Shown: positions 49,798-61,628 of the stretch, piece by piece
Layout of the letters: each line of letters begins with the position of its first letter
How positions within the stretch are numbered: position 1 is the stretch's first letter
Assembly: GCF_022376445.1 (NCBI RefSeq)
Contig: NW_025954961.1
Location: forward strand, 806,001-870,000
DNA length: 64,000 bases
Direction of reading: 5' to 3'
Source: Fomitopsis serialis
Lineage: Eukaryota; Basidiomycota; Agaricomycetes; Polyporales; Fomitopsidaceae
Program-made: the position numbers and the translations under genes
The notes under the pieces: model-generated
The model's input: only the letters and a program-made list of their open reading frames with translations
The model's database searches: none
Told to the model about the DNA's origin: nothing

Positions 49798-51205
49798 CTA
49801 TCGTGTCTTCTCTTCAGCGAGGATCGCGTCATTCAGCTCGTCTAGCGGAGCAAGCTCCTTCTTGTCCACCAGGTCAAACTGCGCGGAGTCGGCCAGGAGC
49901 ATCCAGCCGTATTAGTGCACCAACTTCCCGGTCGATCACACGCACGTACCTCGTGTACGAACAGGAAGAAATGGCGGTAGCTGGTGTTCAGATGCGCTGC
50001 GGTGCATGTACGTCAGTGTCCGCACGCGGTCAATAGAGTTGGATGGATTGCGCCTTGGACACATGCGAGACAGATAGGCACAACAACGGCGTAACACCGC
50101 GCGCTATGCCAGGAAAGGCAGATGCTCGCCACGGAAAGGCAAATCCACGGGCACTACTGTATGATAGACTAATTGGCTCACCTTCAATGCCGAGCGCGCA
50201 TATGTGGTCAAAGTGGTTGCTGTACAGGTGCGCATACACCCTGAACAGCCGTCGGAACATCGTCCGGATCGTATCGCGGAAGTTCTTCGGGAACGGCACC
50301 CCTACGCCGTGCATGAGCGCGTCTCGTTCCAGTGTAGATCAGGGATGCCCACCGATCCTGTTCGGGAAAACATCATCGTTGTCCAGGAGACCCTGCGCCC
50401 AGTTCATGAGCGCATCAACGTATTCGGGCGCAGGCAGCTTGGTTGGCCGCTTGTATCGCACCCGTCCTCCCAGAGGTACTCGTATCTGCGGCCGGCAGAT
50501 CAGACAGTGCGTCAGCGGGATTCCGCCAAGCGCCGTGCAGGGGAAGGGGAGCATGGGTAGAATGCGCACTGACCTGGGGCCAGCGGACATGATCGGACAC
50601 TACACACATTGTGCATTATGCCACGGGCCGCGGTAGTTGGGAGCCGAGCCAATGCCGATCAAATGAGGGAGGGGCGGGTGCACTATCATTAGGGGTGGGC
50701 GCGGCAATGAACACGACATATTGCGCACCTCCTGTGGCGTACAAAACTCCGTGACGGTCCGTAGAGCATGTTCAGGTGGTTGAAGAAGTCGACCGCTGCA
50801 CCACCATTGTGATCACCACCAAGTAGATATCAGCCGCGGCCCACAGCCACAGCCACAGCGCCGACACGCACCATGCACCGCGAGCCACTCGTTCAAGTCT
50901 TCGCCCTCCGGGAGCGTTACCGCGAGGCGGAGGTTGCCTGAGCCCTGGGGCACAAAGGACACCCGGCATCAGCGTCAGCGGCATGCGAGAGGGAGTGGCT
51001 TGGGCCGCATAGGAGGAGGGGGCGGGTGGACAGGACATACGAGCGTCGCCTCAGCATACTTGCGCAGCTGGTACTGCTTGGTGCCCTCCGGGACGTCCTT
51101 GCGCGGCTTGAACGTGCGCGTCTTGCCGCTGCCCGGTGGGACGCGTTCGCTCAGTGCTCATCGATCGCGCGGTGGAGGGACTTACAGGCCAAAGAAGGAG
51201 GACAT
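49798..51205 (-). CDS. MOB1: MOB1 kinase activator
   Basis: Activates NDR/LATS-type kinases (Dbf2) in mitotic exit and septation. In order: [66 protein letters not shown] and NMLYG. The zinc-site half EFCTPQECPVM is followed by YEYLWEDG and [19 protein letters not shown]. Then come [20 protein letters not shown] and [17 protein letters not shown], which carries the His ligands. The C-terminus is [20 protein letters not shown], ending [12 protein letters not shown]. About seven introns are present. Single missing bases near 50760 (LYG-TVTEF) and 50462 (WEDG-VRYKR) break the frame. Both are next to G runs and are likely sequencing errors. Confidence 0.94.
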
Positions 51206-52643
51206 CGTGAGGATCCCGGGGCGTGGTCTGGTCGAGAAAGATGCGGATGCGGGAGTTGGTGGGGAGCGATATGGCACTCGCAGTAGCGAGGACGGTGAGA
51301 GTAGACGCCTGTGAGGGCGCGTACCTCCCAACCAGTCACGTGGATGCGCAGATCGCTATCTCAGTACTAACACCGACTACTTTGAGCGCTTGTGCCCGAC
51401 TCGGACACAGTCAGGTACAGTGTATGCGTGTTCTCTCCAAGTCGCCGAGGCAATCGTACTACATCTGATATCCTGAGCACTGTTCCACAGGTCTTATGGA
51501 AGGCGGCGTCGATACTGAGGTCCGAATTTGATAACTATCGCAGCAATGTCGGTCGAATTCAGCTGAAGCTCCATCGCAGCTGAAGCTCACAGCTAGCTGA
51601 ACATTGCTACGTAGACACATTCCTAAGAAATGAATGCACCCGCGAATGGCTTCGCGCCTATCTGGCCTTTACGCGATCCGCTCCATCTGCCACCGGGCGG
51701 CGACCTCAGCCAAACCTCTGGCTCGTCCTCGATGCTACTCCTTGTGGTAGAACACCCGAGAGACACCAAGCGGGGTACACCCTGCCTGTGTGCTTCTATG
51801 CTCGGTGTCTACCACACGGATCTAGCTGGAGCGCCAAGCGCTGGATGACTGCAGAACCGGGTCCGAAACGCCGCGAACACCCAGCGAGTCAAAGCGTGGC
51901 ATTACGTCCCAGAGTGTACGTGACTCAGTCGCTGCACCGAAGCCGATAGTATGCGGCCTTTAGGTGCATCGATGCGCGTGCGATCTCAGCTCGGAAGGTC
52001 CACCATGCACGCGTCCGTGTACGGCGTAAATGGTCTCCTCACCGGCGCCTCTGATGATGTGCGGGGCTCCCATGGACTGGGGACGCTACGCTGCAGCCTC
52101 GCATGCCTCTATCACGCGTTTGCGGCCTTGTACTTAGAAGTGTGGATCGGACTCGAGAGAAATATGATTTAATGCCCGCCCCGAAGCCCCATCTCAATGG
52201 CGCCGAGATTGCTTTACAGAGACAGCGGCGGAGAATCAGAAATATGCATTACTCGAAGACTGGATCAGAAGTGTTGAAATCACAGAACAGAACATGGACC
52301 CGGGCCCGAGTTGGAAGGGGTACATGCGGTGTAAATTCAACCGTCTCTCGGTGGGATCTAATGAGATCTCCAGAATAAAATGCGCAAGTGGAAAGCGATC
52401 GAAGTACACCACTATTGAATCATACGACGGAAGTCCGACAAAACCGGAAATACAAGTACAGCTTCCGCGTTACAGATGGTCTTGAATTCATGTTTGGGGT
52501 ATAATCTAAATAATGCGAATGGTGAGGGAGCTCGAAAGCGCGTCGAGACATCTAAATCAGGCTGTGAGCGAACCAGAATATCAGACAATGCAGAGAGTGA
52601 CATCACACGCAAACTTACATGGCTCCTATGGCCCTGCAGCGGC
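51206..52643. other. long intergenic region without a supported gene
   Basis: 1.4 kb with only short scattered reading frames. It may contain the MOB1 promoter and decayed sequence. No repeat structure is evident by eye. Confidence 0.45.
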
Positions 52644-53387
52644 CTATTGATCAAAATGGAAGTTATCGACGTGTCTCTTGAGCGCGTCGGACCTGCAGAT
52701 AACCTTCGGGCAGTGAGGACACTTCTCCGCCGTACTGCCGTAGTGCACCGCGGCGAGATGCTTTCCCCAATTGTTAGCATCGAGCTCCTTCCCGCAGATG
52801 ATACCCCCGGTGCCGTGGACCCAATTGCACCTCACGCGTCCATGCTGCAACTGCGCCGCGTGGAAGTCACGAAGGTGGCGCCGCTGTCCACCCACCGTGA
52901 GATCGTCCAGGTGGATTGAACAGCCTTCAAGCCCGCATATAGGGTGATCAACCGTCTGGTCCGCCGGCGGAACCTGCATGGGGACAGTCTGGAGCGGGGG
53001 TGCAGATGCCGGGGATATGGCTGGCTGGTAAATCTGTGGCGCCGCATAAGGACCAGGAACAGGCTGCCACGATTGTTGGATGGTCCAGGATGAACCAAGA
53101 GTGACAGAGGACTGCGCGGCAGTGGAGGCGGTCGTAGTAGGGCGGGGAGCCGCCCTCTGATTGGCGCTGTGCGCTGTGCCGGTGTCGACGCGCCGAACAT
53201 GACTCACGCTCGACTCGGACCTGAGAATATTGTCAGCCAGCGAGTCTAGGATTGGCGGGGCGACGATCACATACCCATTGTGACCGTCCGTGGGCAAAGG
53301 GGACTCATTCACGGCAAGCCGGGATTGTGAATATTGCCCCGGAAGACTTCTGAAGGAGCAAAGAGAAGTGTCGGGTTGAGCGGGCAT
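52644..53387 (-). CDS. C2H2-type zinc-finger protein, hypothetical
   Basis: A 247-residue open frame with a Ser/Thr/Pro/Gln-rich N-terminus and a Cys/His-rich C-terminus. Three putative zinc-binding units can be read: CGLEGC...RRHLRDFH, CNW...CGKEL...GKHLAAVH and CPHCPKVICRSDALKRHVDNFH. The last has standard C-x2-C-x12-H-x4-H spacing; the first two are irregular. It may be a transcription factor. A minus-strand open segment at 53711-53959 and splice-like signals between could be upstream exons, so the true N-terminus may lie further out. I do not recognise a named homologue. Confidence 0.6.
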   Translation of the reverse strand: MPAQPDTSLCSFRSLPGQYSQSRLAVNESPLPTDGHNGYVIVAPPILDSLADNILRSESSVSHVRRVDTGTAHSANQRAAPRPTTTASTAAQSSVTLGSSWTIQQSWQPVPGPYAAPQIYQPAISPASAPPLQTVPMQVPPADQTVDHPICGLEGCSIHLDDLTVGGQRRHLRDFHAAQLQHGRVRCNWVHGTGGIICGKELDANNWGKHLAAVHYGSTAEKCPHCPKVICRSDALKRHVDNFHFDQ

Positions 53388-56300
53388 AATTCAGCCCTGA
53401 AAGCGACAGAGAGGCTCACCGTGCGATCAGCCTTCCCGTCTCATCAGTGGCCGGGTATCGACCCTGAATTCCAGAAGGGCCTCTGTGGAGAGCACACGTC
53501 AGGCTGCGTGTTGTACTTCCAGAACCTCCAGCGGGATTGGAACTTACTGAGCAAAGGAGTGACCAGCACCGTGTGGTGGAGAGTGTAACCTTCACGTAAA
53601 TTCATTAGTTAGACCATACCGATATAGCAGGCTGGGACCAACAGGTGGGCTTCTGGCAATCCCATCGCGCCCTGAATAATAATGTAGCCAGCACTGGGAA
53701 ATGCGGTTACTCAGTATGTCGACCGGGGGCTAGGAATCTTGTTGCAGACGTACTGAGTCCCATACGTGTTGTTGTCGCCGTTGACAGTGTGTCGCTGGGA
53801 TGCCGTACCCGCGGGGCGCTGGACCGCGTTGCCTTCGGCCGCCGTACACCCATCGCTTGAGTCAGACTCGATATCTGTAGTGTTATCGCTAGAAGGTAGT
53901 TGGTTGACGTGCCCACGGTACTGCAACTCCAGGGGCAGGTGGCCGTTCATAGTAAGCATCGTGTTTCTGGCTGAGGACGGGGAGATTGGCGGAGGAACTC
54001 TTGGGGCAAAGCTGCAGAGTTGCTAGTAGAGTCAGCTTTTTAAGTAGAGGCGGGAAGTAAAACAGTGAGCAATGAAGCACTTCTCTCGAAACAACGCGCG
54101 GAGGCCATCATGATGTGGCGCTGACTTCTGGAGGGTCGGCGTCTGACAACTGCGCCTGCCTTCTGAACTATTGTATCCGCATACTGATACAGCAACATCT
54201 AGCATTCACCTGCTTTAGTTGACCGCAGGGTGTTCATCTTACAAGGGCCGACTGCAGAGATGGGATAATCTCCGTCTGGTTGCATACCGCGCCGCCGAAT
54301 TTGGAGCTACTAACGTAAGTAATACGCAGCACTCGACCTTGCGAAACACAGCCTACGGAGGATCTAATTAAGCCTGCAAAGGTCCATGAGCCAGGCATGC
54401 GCCTCAAAAGACCTCGCGAGAGACGTACCACAATGGATACAGACTGGTGTTTTCGTGTTGGACATGCTGTGGTCGAGCGCTGCGTTCATGCAAGTTACCC
54501 CACTCTCCGATCACTCTCTACCAGTTGTGGCATCTGAGTGGAAACATCAAGAATTCGATCGATGCTCGGGTTTGACCACAGGCCTGATGGCAATTGGGCC
54601 GAAGCAGCCCCGTCCCGAACAGGGTTCAATCGACCACGGAGGAACTTGAACTCCGCTGCGACGTCTCGAGTGACGGTCTGTAATGGCCTCGCGAGTTCGG
54701 CGCGAGAGAAAGCGAGATCAGATCCAGCCGCCATGGCTCCCCCACGCCGGGAGATGGTCGCGCTCTCTTCGGGACAAGAAGTTCGTGTGTTGTGCATACC
54801 ACCTTTTGGTGATCGTTCTGTCGTGCTTCCTGGCCCCTGTGGTCTCGCGACAGGCGTAAGTAGGTGAGATCAGACACGCAGAGCCTGAAGTCCCAACGTG
54901 GACACTGACAGAGGTAAGAGAAGTCTGCGGATCCAGACTCTTAGTTAATGAACGAACGGTGAGTCTCAGGCACCAGCTATACCAGCCATCGCATTTTGAG
55001 GGATCGCATGAATTCAAACCACAGGGATCAGGCTCGGGCGAGAGAAAAAATAAGCTGTCATATTTCGACACCACTGCCCTTGTACCAGAGGTATTTGGAA
55101 GGGGTAGAAGTCTGGGATGATTTCGGCGCGAGACCCTCGTCCCTCGATCTGCCGATGCATCAGTGAATAACAATCACAGTATTGAGGCCCAGACTGATAT
55201 GAGATTGCCGAGGACACCTCCTCGACTGCCATTTGTCTTCAGCGCCGCGACACTGTATGAGAAGCAAGAGAAGTCTCATGCAAAGGCGCTGGCGCTGGCC
55301 ACCCTTTGGATATGTTAACCGTTCCCGTGGTCAACGGGTATCTCATAGCCGCCAACGTTCGTACTCCTCGATTGGCATGACATGAATACATGGACCACGT
55401 TTTTACTCATTGGATCCACCAGACCTCCTGTCAGGGACCATCGAGCCGCAAACCCTTGCATTCATCGTAGGGATTTTTCCACATTCATCTGGAGTGGTCG
55501 ACCCGAAATCGTGCCTCGTCCCTCGTAGGGCGTTCTGTCTTCGCCGCATAGCATTCGTCGACAGCTCCGCCATTGATAGCCGGAAATGTGGTGAACACGT
55601 TCAAGTAGGATGGCCATACTGGTCCACCCTCATGGCAGAACAGAGCTGTCAAAGAAGACTGGCTCCACCCGAGACGGCTGTGTTTACGTCCTGCATACCT
55701 TGAGGGCAGTACCACAGACCTAAATGCCAAAACCTGCTAAGGATCATGCCCGCAGCGACCAGGCAGCCTGACATCCGCCACAGTTACTTTCAACGCGCAC
55801 TGGCAGTCTACACTCAACAGAGTGGCCAGGATAGTCACAGGTTCACGACGTTCGTAGCCACACACCTTTGCTCCCCACGCATGCTTGTAGATCAAATCGC
55901 GCTCCGCTGTACAGGACTTGAGACGGCCGGTTCGATTGCCGACCACCGAATTCCTGGATATGTATGCTCACCTCCGTACGAGTACTTCATGACGGAGGTA
56001 CTCACAGTACTTGACTATAAAGAACGTTCCAACGAGTGGGCCTACAACCCAATGCTATTGAGCATGCGTGAGCAACAACGCGTGGACGACAAGCGGCGCA
56101 ACAAACACCCACCCTAGCACAACTGTCCGATCCGCAACAACATTCGTCGATACATCGCATTGCCCGTGCAAAGCTCTCGGGCTCGGGTTCGTCGGGACAG
56201 GTGGCATCCGCGGAAGTATCTTTACCCGCTTTCGGACACTTTCCCGATCGAACTGGAAAGTGGCGGGACGCGATGTGGAGAGCGTCGACGTCAGTAAGTC

Positions 56301-56441
56301 GCAAGTCGCTGACACACATCGATCTAAACCCGAAAATGGAAAACTGGCTGACTGAGAATGGCAGGTGAATATAAAGGCAGAAACTTTCCCTCGACGAGTT
56401 CATCCTCACCACCATCTCACCAACTCGACATACGCTTCACC
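53388..56441. other. long region without a supported gene
   Basis: 3 kb with many short reading frames on both strands, the longest about 150 codons (54718-55173, minus) with no recognisable motif. A minus-strand segment at 53711-53959 (NGHLPLELQYRGHVNQLPSS) may be an upstream exon of the zinc-finger gene. The last 100 bp are the HSP31 promoter. Confidence 0.45.
56370..56376 (+). promoter_or_regulatory. TATA box of the HSP31-like gene
   Basis: TATAAAG in GTGAATATAAAGGCAGA, 66 bp before the ATG at 56442. Confidence 0.65.
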
Positions 56442-57444
56442 ATGGGCCGCATTTTGTTCGTGTACACCTCTTGCTCGAAGTCCTTGACAGGCAGTGGCAC
56501 AGTAAGTTGACAAATCTAACGACAAGTGACCGCTTACGAACGATGTCCACCAGGGATGGTACTTGCCTGAAGCCGCCCACCCTTACTATGGTAGGTCATC
56601 AGTCTGTGACCCTCAAGATATAGAGGCTGATACCCTGCGCGAAGTCCTCGCACAACACCACACGATTGACTTCGCTGCACCGAACGGGCCGAACCCACCC
56701 GTTGACGAGAACAGTGTGCAGATGTTCAAGGATGATGAGAGCCAACAGTTCTTGAAGGACGAGACCGTCACGAAGAAGTTCGCTGAGAGCAAGAAGCTCT
56801 CAGAGGTCGATTCCTCGCAGTATGACGCGGTCTTCTACGTCGGCGGGCACGGTCCTGTGATCGACCTCGCTTCCGATCCTGTGAACATCAAGCTGGCGAA
56901 CGAGGTAAGCCGAGAGCATGATCTCCAGGTATGACACTTATCTGACCTTGGAACTAGTTCTGGAGGTCGGGAAAGATCACATCTGCTGTTTGCCACGGGC
57001 CTGCGTAAGTCTGCTCTGCACTGACATGTATTCGGCATCGTTAACATCGATCTGTAGTGCTCTTGTGGGGGTAACCGACGAGGCCGGCAACTCGGTTTTC
57101 AAGGGACGATCTGCGACATGCTTCACCAATGAGGAAGAGGTGCAGGTTGACGGTGTGAAGGTACGTTTTTCAGCGTATGCGATCTTCGTTTCCCTCCATC
57201 TCACCGGCAAACTTGTGTACAGATCATCCCCTTCTTGGTTGAAGATAAGATCAAGTCCCTTGGAGGAAAGTTTGACAAAACCGAGCCCTGGGGAGTGAGT
57301 ACTTCGCTGATTTATTCTTGCACACGTACCCTGACAGTGGTCGCGTATTAACAGGTCAAGGTCTGCGTCGATGGAAAGCTGATCACAGGTCAGAACCCTG
57401 CATCCGCAAAGGGTGTCGGAGAAGCCATCCATGCGGCGCTGTAA
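56442..57444 (+). CDS. HSP31-type DJ-1/PfpI family protein (glyoxalase III-like)
   Basis: By family, a glutathione-independent glyoxalase or deglycase and chaperone in the cytosol. Start MGRILFVYTSCSKSLTGSGT, then GWYLPEAAHPYY with the conserved acid. An intron is followed by VLAQHHTIDFAAPNGPNPPV and DAVFYVGGHGPVIDLASDP. The nucleophile Cys lies in SAVCHGPAALVGVTD, a Cys-His-Gly elbow split by an intron. FKGRSATCFTNEEE, IPFLVEDKIKSLGGKF and LITGQNPASAKGVGEAIHAA finish the protein. About six introns join in frame. A canonical TATA box, uncommon in this window, suggests stress-inducible expression. Confidence 0.9.
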
Positions 57445-57627
57445 GATCGAGGACGTACTGTTAATGAGGCTTGTACGAGTAGCATGGGCGTGTCTTAATT
57501 GACGCTATCAAAGCCAATAGTTGCTGGTGGGAAAGTGGTGACGAGACAGGTCAAGATCGACCACAGCTACGTCAGAGAACTCCCAAGAAGGCGGTACATT
57601 GAAAACGTAAGAAAATGGTACAGTAAA

Positions 57628-58594
57628 TCAGATATAGGCGACAGACATCACCCATCCTTTCTTTAACGTGAAGCCGTCTAAGGCCTCTTTTGCGACCGAT
57701 GCAAGCTCCGGAGAGTCAAACAGAACTTGTGCCATCTTGGCTTTCTGCCCAGCCGCATTTGGCGTTTGAGATGGGACAACTTGTGTGGATTGGAAGCCTT
57801 GGTATCTGAGTTCGTCCCGATCATGAGGATAGTGATTGCCAAACGAAGAGAGCTTGGACGTACTGTTGGAACAGCACGGATAGCACATCGTCCGTGACCT
57901 CCTGAGGCAAATTTGTACATAGCAATCGGGCAGATTGGTTATTCACAGCTTGAGGCACGACTCCCATCCCTGCTCGTTCGCGACCGTTATAATCACCGTG
58001 CTGTCACGCGGAAACGGGACGTACCACTTGTATTCGTTGTGGTTTGCCTAGGGCCCTCGTCGTCGTCATCAATCTCCATCTCCTCACCATCCTCATCATC
58101 ATTCCTTTCCCGCTTAGCTTGCGGCCCATCCTCGTCCATGCGGTCCTCCCTTTGACGCTTCTCGCCGTTTGCTTGCTTGCCGTTCGTCACATTTTTTGCG
58201 TGCACAGATGTTGGAGGGATGAAGGTCGGGTCCTCGCGTTGCAACGTCGCATATGACTTTGACTTCGCATACTCTATCCGCTGTGGGACGCGTCCATTCA
58301 AGGCTTATTCGAATCAACGACTTCTTGACGGCACCGCATGAGATGACGGCGCACCATCGGCTTATCGTAGAAAACGATACCTTCGCACGCACGCAGCGCT
58401 GCGGTTGCACCTGCGAGATCGGCAAACACGAGGAACGCCTGCCCGCGCATCCTTGGACCTTTGATTGCGACGATGTCGATGACCCGTCCGTATGTCGTGA
58501 AAAGCGCATACAGCTGCGTACGCAGTTCTTGCTTTTTGACCTTGTCGTTCAGATTGTGGACGTAGAGCGTCGCATTTGGCTGCGTGAAGGACAT
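57628..58594 (-). CDS. U1A/U2B''-type spliceosomal RNA-binding protein
   Basis: A two-RRM protein of the SNRPA/SNRPB2 family that binds U1 or U2 snRNA hairpins. RRM1: ATLYVHNLNDKVKKQELRTQ, LYALFTTYGRVIDIVAIKGP, RMRGQAFLVFADLAGATAAL and FYDKPM, then after an intron RIEYAKSKSYA. The linker is charged (RQREDRMDEDGPQAKRERND). RRM2: ARLLCTNLPQEVTDDVLSVL, then FQSTQVVPSQT, AKMAQVLFDSPELASVAKEA and LDGFTLKKGWVMSVAYI. Three introns join cleanly and no frameshift is needed. Whether it serves U1, U2 or both cannot be told from sequence alone. Confidence 0.92.
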
Positions 58595-59052
58595 TGTGGT
58601 CGGCGGGAGGTGAGTGGAAGGTTGACCTGCAAGATGTTCTGCAATGAGTCTGACGGCCAAGAGGTCAGCTGAAGACGGCGAGATGAACCGCACCGAGCCG
58701 GACCTGGCGAAGATCGAACCTGGTGGCTGGCCGCGTGTCGGGAAGCGCCCATTGCATCCCAGCAGCAACGTTCCACCGTGATCGTAAGCGCCGAGCGAAG
58801 GGTTTCACGAACGGTCGACACGTCTCTCTCGCCGAGTCTCTCGCGTCCCCCCTTCGAGTATTGCTCCCGCCTCGCTCAGGACACTGGTTCACTGCCTGGT
58901 ACCAGGTACGCACGTTTGTCGCGTACTTTCCGTCCCACGCAGACTTGACCGCGATCGCAGACAGTGACAGGCCGGGTCAAAAAGTTAAACGGACGCGCTC
59001 CTGTAGCCATTGCATGGGACTTTGACGCGTCGCTCTCTCCCATTTTGCTGCC
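58595..59052. other. divergent promoter region of the U1A/U2B'' and LAG1 genes
   Basis: 458 bp between the two start codons. No coding exon is supported. Confidence 0.45.
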
Positions 59053-60403
59053 ATGAACACCGACCAAGCCCCAGGCTGGCTGCCATCCTTCCTCATCCCT
59101 TTCGTTACGCTCTCGTACCCCACCGCCTCCCCGGCCGTGCCGGACTCCTTCCCCGACTCAAGTTACTACGGCACCGGTGTCCTCGACGGTTGCCTCATAA
59201 TCACCTTCATCGCCGTAGCTGCAATTCTCCGCGACATTATAAGGCTATGGATTCTGGAGCCTTTCGCAAGATGGAAGTTAACGCGGGATCTCATGTCGAG
59301 AAGGAGGGCGAAGAGCAGCCTCGCTCGGCGGGAGAAAGCAGGCGCCGTCACCAACGGGAGCAGTCACGCCTCTCATGATAATGCTAATGGCCATGCTACG
59401 CATACGAACGGCAACGGTCATATCGACATTGCCGACGACCACATCTCCAAAAGGACGGCGAAGAAAATGCACAAGAGCGTTCTTCGCTTTGCTGAGCAAG
59501 GCTGGGACTTTATTTACTTCTCCTTCGTCTGGGGTCTTGGACTGGTCAGTCATCTATTGTGCTTCTTCATGTCTGCTGTCTCATGTGACGCCAGTACGTT
59601 CACTACCACTTGCCCACCCGCGTGCTAGATCCCATAGACGTCTGGCTAAAATATCCTCATATACCCCTTGCTGGACCTATCAAATTTTACTATCTGCTGG
59701 AGACATCATTTTACTCTCACCAGATTCTGGTCATCAATGCCGAGGCTCGTCGCAAGGATCACTGGCAAATGATGACCCACCATGTCATTACTGTCTTCCT
59801 CATGGTAGGCAGCTACTTCTACAACTACACCCGCGTTGGCTGCCTCGTCATGTTCCTCATGGATTGGTGTGACATCTGGCTTCCGGTAAGTGGTTTTCAA
59901 CCACCTCAATCGTCGTCAGAGGGCTCACGTAATTTTCATAGCTGGCGAAGATGTTCCGTTACATGGCCCTCTCCACCTTGTGCGACTTAACATTCGTCTG
60001 GTTCATGGTATCTTGGGCCGTCACCCGGCATTGGTTGTTCGTGCTTGCCATCCTGTCTGCGTGGTCGGCCATGGCAGTTGACCCACCGTTGTGGGACCCT
60101 GTCTATGGCTACTTCATGACTAGTCCCGCAATCTTGACCTTCTTGTCCATGCTCGTCGCTCTTGAGGTGCGAATTTGTCAATAATGCTTGTGTGCGGATT
60201 CAGGCTAACAGCGCCTACAGGTGATTCAAGCAATGTGGTTCTGGCTGATCTGCCGAGTGGCTTACCGAGTCATAAGTGGGAAGGGTGCTGAGGATGAGCG
60301 TAGTGATGACGAGGGGTGAGTACATCGATTCAGACAATACACTCTTGCTCATAATATACGATCTAGGGGTGACAGCGAAGAGGAAAGTAGGAAGGAACGA
60401 TGA
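59053..60403 (+). CDS. LAG1: ceramide synthase (LAG1/LAC1, TLC domain)
   Basis: Acylates sphingoid bases in the ER membrane. The N-terminus has one membrane segment (CLIITFIAVAAILRDIIRL) and a polar insert rich in His, Asn and Gly. The TLC domain starts at KRTAKKMHKSVLRFAEQGWD and includes PIKFYYLLETSFYSHQIL. The Lag1 motif DHWQMMTHHVITVFLM carries the His-His pair needed for catalysis. YTRVGCLVMFLMDWCDIWLP, WAVTRHWLFVLAIL and YFMTSPAILTFLSML follow. The acidic tail SDDEGGDSEEESRKER resembles the CK2-phosphorylated tail of yeast Lag1. Four introns join in frame. Confidence 0.95.
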
Positions 60404-60743
60404 TGCAGACGGCCATGATATATTACCCTCACCTATTTCAGCGTGATTGCTTTGTGTGTGCTGTAGCGTTTTTGCTGTGCTACGTGCGCTGGTGCTGTTA
60501 TGACAGTGCTTTCCACTTGAATTGATGGTTTCCCCATTCGTCCGCGGCGCTTGACCACGACCGAACTACTTGAGTTGCCTTATCGGGCGCATCGAGTGAC
60601 CTCAGTGCTCGCAGTGTCACGCAGCGCGGCAGCGCGTTCCTCTGACTGCGACTCCGCTTCACTCTACCCTACCTCGGACTGCTACTAGCACATACCCCTT
60701 GTTGGCTCTCTCTTTGTCTCTCTTCTCGCCTCCATCGAGCAAT
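60404..60743. other. intergenic region between LAG1 and SNF7
   Basis: 340 bp with no coding exon; a pyrimidine-rich leader (CTCTCTCTTTGTCTCTCTTCTC) precedes the SNF7 start. Confidence 0.4.
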
Positions 60744-61628
60744 ATGATGGCTGGAATCATGGGCTACTTTGGTGGGCGTCGGGATGCGAAGCAATCCTCC
60801 CGGGACGCTATTGTCACGCTGCGGCAGCAGCTGCAGCTCATAGACAAGAAGGAGGAATACCTGCAGAAGAAGATTGACGAGGAGATGAAGAAGGCGCGGG
60901 CTAACGCCGTCACGAACAAGCAAGGTCAGTCTGGGTATCGTGATGGGCGACCCGCGTCGGTGGACTGACGGTGTGGCTGTGGAACCCCCTTGCGAATGCA
61001 GCGGCGACGGCTGCGCTCAGACGGAAGAAGGCGACGGAGCAAGAGCTTGAGCGACTGCAGGGCACACGGTTCCAGCTGGAGATGCAGGTGAACACGCTCG
61101 AGTCGGCGAGCTTCAACGCGGAGACTATGGCCGCGATGAAGAAGGCCAGCGGCGCACTCAAGGATATCCATGGCAAGTTGTATGTGCATTATATTGCGCG
61201 TTGCCTGTGGGATGCTGAGAATTGCCTAGGACCATCGACAGGGTTGATACGACAATGGCGGAGATTCAGGATCAGACGCAACTGGCGAATGAGGTGTCTG
61301 AAGCGATATCTGCCAACACATACAGCGGCATCGATATTGATGAGGTATGCGATCTGCATTCATCCCTTCTCAGTGCCATGCTGAGGACCTTTCAGGATGA
61401 GCTGAAGGCAGAGCTCGCTGGTCTCGAGGACGAAGAACTCGATAAGCGTCTCATGGGTGCGGATCACGTCCCAGTACATCAGCCAGGCGGTCCAAGCAGA
61501 GTGGAAGAGCGTACGTCAGGTCTTCAGCTCAACATATCTACTGTGCTGACTCGCTCGTAGGGCCGACAGCCGTGGAGGATGACGAGGAGGCGCAACTCCG
61601 GGAACTGCAAGCCGCTCTGGCGATGTGA
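60744..61628 (+). CDS. SNF7: ESCRT-III core subunit SNF7/VPS32
   Basis: Polymerises on endosomal membranes to drive multivesicular-body budding. The N-terminus MMAGIMGYFGGRRDAKQSSR has the membrane-inserting and basic features of Snf7. The helical core follows: DAIVTLRQQLQLIDKKEEYL, QKKIDEEMKKARANAVTNKQ, AATAALRRKKATEQELERLQ, ESASFNAETMAAMKKASGAL and VDTTMAEIQDQTQLANEVSE. The C-terminal regulatory part contains DELKAELAGLEDEELDKRL and ends AQLRELQAALAM, consistent with the MIM region for VPS4. Four introns join cleanly with no frameshift. Two adjacent ATGs (60744, 60747) are equally possible starts. Confidence 0.94.

Noticed and set aside
54718..55173. 151-codon minus-strand frame in the 3-kb gap
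   Set aside because: No motif, no supporting splice partners and no plausible homologue that I recognise.
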